Source: CAZFPT01 sp046541875 | GTDB lineage: Bacteria > Planctomycetota > Phycisphaerae > SM23-33 | Direction: 5' to 3' | Length of the DNA: 39,506 nucleotides | Assembly (NCBI GenBank): GCA_046541875.1 | Contig: JBKHCL010000023.1 | Location: forward strand, 1 to 39,506 | In this document: positions 33,919-39,506 of the stretch, piece after piece | Layout of the letters: every line of letters starts with the position of its first letter | Position numbering within the stretch: position 1 is the stretch's first letter | Position numbers and translations under genes: made by a program | The notes under the pieces: model-generated | What the model was told of the DNA's origin: nothing | The model's database searches: none | Seen by the model: the letters and a program-made list of their open reading frames with translations, nothing else

Positions 33919-34068
33919 GCTGCGCCATGCGAGAAAAAATTCCACGAGCTTTCCGCAATGTCGGCCGTCATTGTGCGTTGTACATACAATGGGCATAGCT
34001 GCGAACCAACCCATCCGCCCTGCGTGCGGCGCCCACGAGGTGCCCGAACCACAACAAGGAGACACACC

Positions 34069-35157
34069 ATGAAGAGAACACTGCTTTGTATCGCGATGAT
34101 CGTCGGCCTGCTCGCCTCGACGGGCCTGGCCGATGAGAAGGAACGCAAGGGCGACCGGCGCAAGGGGCGTCGCGAAGCCGCCCGAAAGAGCACCTCCGCC
34201 AACCAGCCCCGAGGCGAGGGTCGACGGGCACGGAAGGCCCCGAAGAAGAACAAGGCCCGCACCGACGTGCTGATCTACCAGTTCAAACACATCCACGTGG
34301 ATTCGTTCATCAACACGCTCGAACAACTGGCCCGCAGCAAGCACGTCGCCCCGCACATCAAGGACGTTCCCCACGCCGTCAACGAGCAGTCCAACACGAT
34401 GGTCATGCTCGCCCCGCCCGAGCTGACCAGGCTCGTCAAGCAGATCGCCGAGGGTGTGGACAAACCCAACCCGCGCGAGATGCGCCGCAGAACCGACCGC
34501 CCCAAACGCCACGCCTCTCAAGGCCGGCGCGAGTGCCCGATGATGAAACGCTCCGGTGGCGGCAAGTGCCCCATGGGCAAGTCGTCCGCCGGGAAGAAGG
34601 CCCACAGCCGAAAGGGCCCGGTCGGAAACAAGGGCGCCCGCTTCGGCGGCAAACCAGGCCGCCGCGATGATCGGCATCCGGACGCCAAGGGCAGCCAAAG
34701 CCATCGCCCGAGGATGATGTTCGGCATGCTGCTGCACCCGCGGCTGGCCGGCGCGATGAAGCTCAACGAGAAGCAGGTGGACAAGGTCCGCGACGTCGTC
34801 AAGGATCTTTACCGCCAGGTGAAGCAACTCTCCAAACGCGCCGCCAATGCCCGCAAGGACGCCAGGAGCGAAAAAGCCCGCAGCCAACTGCAGACCAACG
34901 CCCGACGGCGCATCATGCAGCTGCACAAGGAAGCCCGCGAGAAGATCGACAAGATCCTCACCGACGAGCAGAAAGAGCAGTGGCGCAGGATGGGCAAAAC
35001 CATGCACCCCAGCCGGCGAGGCCGTGATGGCGACCGCCGGGCCCATCGTCGCAGCCGACGCGATGACGATGACGACGATGACGAGCGTCGAGATCGACGC
35101 GGTCGCCGCAGCCGCCGCGGTCGCCACAGCCGTCACCACGACAAAGACGATGACTGA
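34069..35157 (+). CDS. Secreted basic protein: secretin-N-like segment plus Spy/CpxP-like segment
   Basis: 362-aa exported protein without a named family. The signal peptide is residues 1-21. A Lys/Arg-rich linker (23-65) precedes an alpha/beta segment (67-132: VLIYQFKHIHVDSFINTLEQL ... NEQSNTMVMLAPPELTRLVKQIAEGVD) that resembles the small N-domains of type II/III secretins. Next come a basic Gly/Lys-rich stretch with two CPM motifs (Cys156, Cys167) and a helical region (222-310: LAGAMKLNEKQVDKV ... ILTDEQKEQWRRMGK) with the LTxEQ-type pattern of Spy/CpxP periplasmic chaperones or metal sensors. The tail has seven consecutive Asp (332-338) and ends in Arg/His/Asp. Start ATG 34069 has AAGGAG at 7 bases. 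The tail could bind metal or an acidic/basic partner. Domain calls are by eye. Confidence 0.7.
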   Translation: MKRTLLCIAMIVGLLASTGLADEKERKGDRRKGRREAARKSTSANQPRGEGRRARKAPKKNKARTDVLIYQFKHIHVDSFINTLEQLARSKHVAPHIKDVPHAVNEQSNTMVMLAPPELTRLVKQIAEGVDKPNPREMRRRTDRPKRHASQGRRECPMMKRSGGGKCPMGKSSAGKKAHSRKGPVGNKGARFGGKPGRRDDRHPDAKGSQSHRPRMMFGMLLHPRLAGAMKLNEKQVDKVRDVVKDLYRQVKQLSKRAANARKDARSEKARSQLQTNARRRIMQLHKEAREKIDKILTDEQKEQWRRMGKTMHPSRRGRDGDRRAHRRSRRDDDDDDDERRDRRGRRSRRGRHSRHHDKDDD

Positions 35158-35178
35158 CCGGGATACTCGATGACGGCC

Positions 35179-35215
35179 GGGCGCCGGTGGGAATCCCGCC
35201 GGCGCCCGTTTCTTT
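35179..35215 (+). terminator. Strong rho-independent terminator
   Basis: GGGCGCCGG (35179-35187) and CCGGCGCCC (35199-35207) pair perfectly, the stem extends inward by a T-G and three G-C pairs around AAT, and GTTTCTTT follows. It lies 21 bases after the Spy-like gene stop, and the T-rich end overlaps the next promoter's -35. Confidence 0.75.
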
Positions 35216-35242
35216 GCGCCGCCCGCTGCGATGAGGTATACT
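35214..35242 (+). promoter_or_regulatory. Promoter for a leaderless phosphatase-like mRNA
   Basis: TTGCGC, a 17-base spacer, then TATACT. The -10 ends 8 bases before the ATG at 35251 and there is no Shine-Dalgarno, so transcription should start at or within a base or two of the start codon. Confidence 0.5.
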
Positions 35243-35250
35243 GCACGCAC

Positions 35251-35901
35251 ATGGCTGACTGGGTGAAACATCACGGCCTGCAGGTTCTCGTGGCGACGGC
35301 GGTGTTCGTCGGGGCCTTCCAGGTGGACTACGCCTTCTTCTTCACGGACAACCTCGGCGTGGTCGAGCCCGGGCGCCTGATCCGCTCGCCCCAGCCCGAG
35401 GGCGAAGGCTGGCGGGTGCTGGAACAATTCGACATCGACCAGATCATCAACCTCCGAACGCGCGAGGAAGACCCGCGGGAACTCGCTGAGACCCGCCAGG
35501 CCGCCCGGGACGCCGGCGCCACCGTGCGCCACATTCCGATCGCCGCCAGGCTGCCGAATCTCGGGCAGATCGAGGACTTTCTCTTTGCCGCCCGCCGCGA
35601 GGGCGTCACGTCGCTGGTGCACTGCCAACACGGCGAAGATCGCACGGGCATGCTGGTCGCCGCCTGGCGGGTGGTGGTCAACGGCTGGTCGGTCCGCAAG
35701 GCGATGGCGGAAATGGCCCGCTACCGCGCCGACACCGACAGGGTCGACATGCGGTTCCTGCGAAAAATGCTCCATCAGCTCCGCATCGACCGGGCGTATT
35801 GGCTGCGAAAGACCGACCCGACCAACGTATGGGTCCACCGCCCGGGGCAGGCGCAAAAGGGCGGTCTTTTCCGCATCGCTCACCGCGATGGGACGTTATA
35901 G
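35251..35901 (+). CDS. Membrane-anchored dual-specificity/tyrosine phosphatase-like protein
   Basis: 216-aa protein with an N-terminal membrane helix (about 9-29, no cleavage motif) and a cysteine-phosphatase domain. The P-loop is VHCQHGEDRTG (Cys125, Arg131), matching HCxxGxxRT/S. The upstream strand-helix IINLRTREEDPRELAE and the TVRHIPIAAR segment match small dual-specificity phosphatases related to DSP-PTPLA and SiwA-like proteins. The general acid Asp is probably in the loop before about residue 100 but cannot be fixed. Substrate could be phosphoprotein, phosphoinositide-like or phosphosugar. The start ATG 35251 begins just after the -10 box; the frame open to 35170 lies in the terminator hairpin. 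The next gene follows after 54 bases. Confidence 0.8.
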   Translation: MADWVKHHGLQVLVATAVFVGAFQVDYAFFFTDNLGVVEPGRLIRSPQPEGEGWRVLEQFDIDQIINLRTREEDPRELAETRQAARDAGATVRHIPIAARLPNLGQIEDFLFAARREGVTSLVHCQHGEDRTGMLVAAWRVVVNGWSVRKAMAEMARYRADTDRVDMRFLRKMLHQLRIDRAYWLRKTDPTNVWVHRPGQAQKGGLFRIAHRDGTL

Positions 35902-35955
35902 AATAGGTAGCAGACCGCGAAGATCTCCCGCCCCGCGGGGCAGGAAGGCAACGCC

Positions 35956-38900
35956 ATGACGACGCTCAACTCGTATCGAGGCGTGAACGAACTCCTCCAG
36001 CAGCTTCGCGCGGTCCGCCTGCGCCAATGGCTGGTGGACCTCGCCGCGGGGACCCTCGCGATGGCGACCATCCTGCCGGCGACGATCCTGGCGGTAGGCC
36101 TATCGCTGGGGTATTGGCCGGACCAGCCCCCTTCGCTGCTGCGATGGACCGTTCTGCTGGCGGCGATCGCCGTGCTGGCCGGCGCGGCAGTGTGGTTCTG
36201 GCTGCGACCCGCCCTGCGACGCCTCAACGCCGCCCAGATCGCCCGCCAGGTGGAATCGGCTTTGCCCGACGTCCGCAACGATCTGATCAACACGATCCTG
36301 CTGTCCCGCGACGGCGCCCAAGCGTCGCCCGAACTCGTCCAGCACGCCATCGACGAAGCGGTCGGCCGATGCGGCGACGTGCAGCTGACCCGCAGCGTGA
36401 ACCTCCACCCTCTGCGGAAGTGGGCCCTGTCGGCGGGCATCCTCGCCGCCCTGACGGGCGCCTTCATCCTCCTCCAGCCAGGCCGACTGGGGCGAGGCCT
36501 GCAGGCGGCGACCACCCCGACCCGGTACGTTCCCCGCGTCAACTCGATCGAACTGGAATCGCTCACGCCCGGAGACGCCACCGTGTTTGCCGGTGAGACC
36601 GTCGCCATCTCGGCGAGGCTCGCTGAGCCGCTGGGCGAAGACGTCTGGGCCCGCGTGCGCATCGACGGGCGCGACGAGCCGATCCCCATGCTTGCCGGGG
36701 AAGGCCGACGCAAGCTGGCGATTCCGCCCTTCCCGGCCGAGCAGAGCCTGCGATACGCCGTGGAAATCGGCCCCGACCGTTGGCCGACCGACAAGCCCTG
36801 GCACGAGGTGCGGGTGGTCCGACGCATCGAGGTGAAGGGCCTGGACCTGACGGTGGACTACCCCGAATACACCGGCTGGGCGAACAAGACCATCCCCAAC
36901 GCACGCGGCGACATCGACGTTCCCATCGGGTCGGCAGTGACCGTCTCGCTGCACCTGGCCAAGCGCGCCCCGCGCGTGACCTTCGAACACTCCGACGCCG
37001 CCCCTGTCGTCATGCAGGCCGACGGGAACATCTACCGTCACACCTTCCGTGTAATGAAGGACGGACGCTACCGGATGGTGCTCGCCGACGACGCCGGCCG
37101 ACCGATTCAGCAGGTCCCCGCGCTGGACGGAGAGGCGGCAGAGGACATCGCCTCGCGCATCAGTGAGGGGCTCGACGGCGGGAATTTCCGCATCCGCGCC
37201 GTCCCCGACGAGGCACCGGCGATCACCATCACCCGACCGGGCAAGGACGTGAGCATCGCCCCGGGCGGGACGCTGTCGATCCGTCTCAAGGCGGCCGACC
37301 GGATCGGCCTGTCCGGGGTGGCCGTCTACGCCGGGAAGGAAGGCGAAGACCCCGCCAAGCTCACCGCCTTCCCCAACACCGATCTCACCGGGCGAAAGAA
37401 CGTGCTGCTGGACTACGAAATCCCCCTGGGCGACGCGACGGAGGGCGACGTGCTGGTGTACCATGCGGTGGCCACCGACAACCGCCAGTTGGCCGGCGTC
37501 GGCGGGTTCCAGAGCACCGAATCCAGCCGCTATCGCATCGTGGTGCAGGACGCCGCGAAAGTCGCCGCCGCCCGCGCGATGCTGCGCGACCAACTTCGGC
37601 GCAAGCTCATCGCCCTGCTGGAGGCCCAGCTCAAGCAGCGAGTCGCCTGCGGCGTTGCGTTGCGGAAGCTGGCGAGCCTCGACCCCATCCGGACGGCCGG
37701 CGCGAACATCCGCGTCGCCCAGACCGCCCTGCGCGAGCAGATGCTCGGGATCGTCACGACGTTCCCGTTCGACGCCTCGACCGTGCCCATCCAGCAGGCG
37801 CTGGCGCTGCTGGCGAAGAACGAGGCCCGCCACGCCATCTCGCAGGCCGACGCTTTGGCGACGCTGGCGAGGCTATCCGAACGCAATGAAACCTGCCTGG
37901 CGCTGATCGACTCGCAGGAGCACATCATCGACTCGCTCAAGGCCTTGCTGGTGTACATGCCCCAACTGACCCGCAAGACCGACGCGAAGAAGGACGCCGA
38001 CCCCGCCGGCGACCTGCCCCCCGACGCGTGGGAGAAGTACCGCAAGCTCAAGGAAGGAATGAAGGACTTCGTCAAGGAGCAGAAGAAGGTCGTCGCCGCC
38101 ACCGATCGCCTCGTGAAGACGCCCGTGGACAACTTCCAGGACGAGAAGACGCTCAAGGAGCTCCAGGACACCCAGGACAAGTGGGAGAAGTTCATCAACG
38201 AGAAGTTCGCGGACTTCTCCAAGCTGGCTGAGCAGGATTTCGCGAATGCGTCGGTGCTCAAGGAACTGATCTCCGTCAAGTGCGACGTGACGATGGCCAA
38301 GGACGCCCTCAAGCAGAAGGCCGGCGAGATCGCCACCGCTGCCGAGGAGTCCGGCGTGGAGAACGCCAAGTCGCTCACCGCCAATATCGAGAAGTGGCTG
38401 CCCGACAAACCCGACCGCACCAAGTGGGCCATGGAAGCCCCCGCCGGCGGGCAGGACAACGTGGAAATGCCCGAGCTGCCCACCGAAATGGAGGACCTCG
38501 TCGGCGACCTGCTCGAACAGGAAGAAGACCTCTTCGAGGAAATGGACGACGTGACCTCCAAGGCCACCATGAGCGGCGACAAGGGCATCGGCTGGGACGC
38601 GATGGACGGGCCCATCAGCAACATGAACGCCCAGGGGGTTACGGGCAACCAACTGCCCAATACCAACGAAATGCAGGGCCGAAGCGGCGAAGGACGCCAG
38701 GGCAAGAGCAGCGGCGAGTTCGTGGAAGACAAAGCCGTCGGCAAGGGAGGCCGGCGAACGCCCACCCGGCTGACGCCCGAGCCGTTCCAGAAGGGCCAGG
38801 TCGATGACAAGTCCACGGACCCGCCCGGCGGCGCCACCGGCGGCGGGAAGGTCTCCGGTGCCGGCGAGCAGGGACTGGAAGGGCCCGTTCCGCCGGATGT

Positions 38901-39279
38901 CAAAAAGCAGATGCAACGCCTCGCCGGCAAACAGGCCGCCCTGCTGAACAAGGCGGAACGCATCCAGGCGAAATTCAAAACCAGCGATTACTCCGCCTTC
39001 CAGCTAAAGCAGGCGATCCTGCTGATGAACCGCGTCCGGAAAGACCTCGAAGCCGGGCGGTACCGCAACGCCCTGCGCCGACGACGGGCGACGCTCTCTG
39101 CCCTGGAGCAGAGCAAGCTGATGCTCTCCGGCGATATCGACGTGACCGAAGACACCGCCAAGGCCATGCCCAAATATGTCCGCGACGACATTGCCGACGC
39201 GATGAAAGGCACGCTCCCCCGCGAGTATGAAGACGTCCTGCGGCAGTATTATGAGCGTCTGCGTGAGAAGAACCGGTAA
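35956..39279 (+). CDS. Large membrane protein, DUF4175-like, with coiled-coil tail
   Basis: 1107-aa protein of unknown function. Hydrophobic helices lie at about 28-52, 57-80 and 156-174; the remainder is predicted outside the cytoplasmic membrane. Residues about 180-520 are beta-rich, Ig-like repeats with motifs such as VDYPEYTGWANKTI and LKAADRIGLSGVAVYAG. From about 530 to 850 long charged helices predominate (DAWEKYRKLKEGMKDFVKEQKKVV), then a Gly/Ser/Asn-rich disordered segment (about 880-975) and a final helical stretch with an RRRRATLS cluster. The layout resembles DUF4175-type proteins found in planctomycetes beside MoxR/BatA genes, which are not visible here. Start ATG 35956 has AGGAAGG about 7 bases ahead. 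No catalytic motif is seen; a role in envelope structure is a guess. Confidence 0.75.
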   Translation: MTTLNSYRGVNELLQQLRAVRLRQWLVDLAAGTLAMATILPATILAVGLSLGYWPDQPPSLLRWTVLLAAIAVLAGAAVWFWLRPALRRLNAAQIARQVESALPDVRNDLINTILLSRDGAQASPELVQHAIDEAVGRCGDVQLTRSVNLHPLRKWALSAGILAALTGAFILLQPGRLGRGLQAATTPTRYVPRVNSIELESLTPGDATVFAGETVAISARLAEPLGEDVWARVRIDGRDEPIPMLAGEGRRKLAIPPFPAEQSLRYAVEIGPDRWPTDKPWHEVRVVRRIEVKGLDLTVDYPEYTGWANKTIPNARGDIDVPIGSAVTVSLHLAKRAPRVTFEHSDAAPVVMQADGNIYRHTFRVMKDGRYRMVLADDAGRPIQQVPALDGEAAEDIASRISEGLDGGNFRIRAVPDEAPAITITRPGKDVSIAPGGTLSIRLKAADRIGLSGVAVYAGKEGEDPAKLTAFPNTDLTGRKNVLLDYEIPLGDATEGDVLVYHAVATDNRQLAGVGGFQSTESSRYRIVVQDAAKVAAARAMLRDQLRRKLIALLEAQLKQRVACGVALRKLASLDPIRTAGANIRVAQTALREQMLGIVTTFPFDASTVPIQQALALLAKNEARHAISQADALATLARLSERNETCLALIDSQEHIIDSLKALLVYMPQLTRKTDAKKDADPAGDLPPDAWEKYRKLKEGMKDFVKEQKKVVAATDRLVKTPVDNFQDEKTLKELQDTQDKWEKFINEKFADFSKLAEQDFANASVLKELISVKCDVTMAKDALKQKAGEIATAAEESGVENAKSLTANIEKWLPDKPDRTKWAMEAPAGGQDNVEMPELPTEMEDLVGDLLEQEEDLFEEMDDVTSKATMSGDKGIGWDAMDGPISNMNAQGVTGNQLPNTNEMQGRSGEGRQGKSSGEFVEDKAVGKGGRRTPTRLTPEPFQKGQVDDKSTDPPGGATGGGKVSGAGEQGLEGPVPPDVKKQMQRLAGKQAALLNKAERIQAKFKTSDYSAFQLKQAILLMNRVRKDLEAGRYRNALRRRRATLSALEQSKLMLSGDIDVTEDTAKAMPKYVRDDIADAMKGTLPREYEDVLRQYYERLREKNR

Positions 39280-39308
39280 CCCCGCCATTTGTTTCGGGCG
39301 ATAGATTC

Positions 39309-39358
39309 TTTCGTGGCATGGGCTTCCCGCCCATGGAAACACGGCCCGGAAGGCCGTG
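39309..39358. repeat. Double-hairpin intergenic repeat, copy 1
   Basis: Two adjacent hairpins: CATGGGC-TTCCC-GCCCATG (39317-39335) and CACGGCC-CGGAA-GGCCGTG (39340-39358), preceded by TTTCGTGG. A second copy with 23 identical leading bases begins at 39462. The form suggests a REP/MITE-like element dispersed in the genome. Confidence 0.6.
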
Positions 39359-39371
39359 CTACAACCGTAGG

Positions 39372-39391
39372 GCCCGCAACTTGTTGCGGGC
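39372..39391. repeat. Perfect hairpin between the repeat copies
   Basis: GCCCGCAA-CTTG-TTGCGGGC, an 8-bp perfect stem with a 4-base loop, without a T tract. It is probably part of the same repeat region. Confidence 0.45.
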
Positions 39392-39426
39392 GGAATGGCT
39401 CCTGCAAACGGTTCTGCGCGTTCTAT

Positions 39427-39452
39427 CCCCCACCTGACGGTGGGGGCTTTTT
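39427..39452 (+). terminator. Rho-independent terminator
   Basis: CCCCCACC-TGAC-GGTGGGGG, a perfect 8-bp stem with a 4-base loop (39427-39446), followed by C and TTTTT. It lies 147 bases after the 1107-aa gene stop and is the first full terminator downstream. Confidence 0.75.
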
Positions 39453-39461
39453 CGGAGGGTT

Positions 39462-39506
39462 TTTCGTGGCATGGGCTTCCCGCCAACGGCACGGCCTGGA
39501 AGGCCG
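39462..39506. repeat. Double-hairpin intergenic repeat, copy 2, cut by the window end
   Basis: Shares its first 23 bases with copy 1. The first hairpin's right arm is replaced (GCC then AACGGC). The second hairpin is GGCC-TGGAA-GGCC with a differing loop base. The window ends inside it. Confidence 0.55.

Noticed and set aside
33969..33991. CATTGT...ACAATG inverted repeat and a TACAAT box before the Spy-like gene
   Set aside because: The -10-like box lacks a partner -35 at 16-18 bases, and the 6-bp arms with an 11-base loop are too weak to call an operator.
34510..35150. Repetitive basic/acidic coding stretch considered as a CRISPR or tandem repeat
   Set aside because: The repetition is codon-level low complexity (Lys, Arg, Asp) within one reading frame. 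There are no regular repeats and spacers.

Overview
The window looks like chromosomal DNA from a planctomycete, most probably of the Phycisphaerae. The base composition is high in GC. One secreted protease ends in a dockerin-like segment plus a VPEP/PEP-CTERM sorting tail, several long secreted or membrane proteins have no recognised function, and the 3' end carries short GC-rich mirrored repeats of a kind I associate with planctomycete intergenic regions (from memory, not searched). A Re-citrate-synthase-like enzyme hints at anaerobic ancestry. The taxonomic call is an inference; no rRNA or tRNA is visible.

Layout. 1-3.7 kb: parvulin-type isomerase, a GmhA-type sugar isomerase, a secreted trypsin-like protease and a cysteine-less thioredoxin-fold protein. 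3.7-7.5 kb: a UbiA-family polyprenyl-phosphate transferase and an extended SDR, divergent from a DUF2723/TMEM260-type multi-span glycosyltransferase candidate. 7.5-11.5 kb: a 901-residue secreted protein and a divergent secreted TPR protein. 11.6-18.2 kb: a surface-glycan cluster (PglF/FlaA1-type dehydratase, methyltransferase, DegT-type aminotransferase, WecA-like phospho-sugar transferase, family-4 glycosyltransferase).

18.3-31.6 kb is the most distinctive part: a divergent catabolic locus. Leftward run a DeoR-family regulator and a fused E1 alpha-beta 2-oxoacid dehydrogenase. Rightward run E2 (three lipoyl domains, one without its lysine), E3, a PHP-domain protein, a class II aldolase fused to a short-chain dehydrogenase, a SorE-like medium-chain dehydrogenase and a mannitol-phosphate-type polyol dehydrogenase. 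Between the two arms lie a good sigma-70 promoter and a pair of 10-bp direct repeats 22 bp apart. My reading is a pathway that oxidises a polyol or ketose (phosphate), splits it by aldol cleavage, oxidises the aldehyde and passes a 2-oxoacid to a dedicated dehydrogenase complex. The substrate is unknown.

31.6-39.5 kb: purN, a DRE-TIM metallolyase (Re-citrate/homocitrate synthase type), a secreted protein joining a secretin-N-like segment to a Spy/CpxP-like segment, a membrane-anchored tyrosine-phosphatase-like protein, and a 1107-residue membrane protein with a long coiled-coil tail, followed by hairpins and the repeats. No CRISPR array, insertion sequence, tRNA or rRNA was seen. No gene-free stretch exceeds 300 bases.
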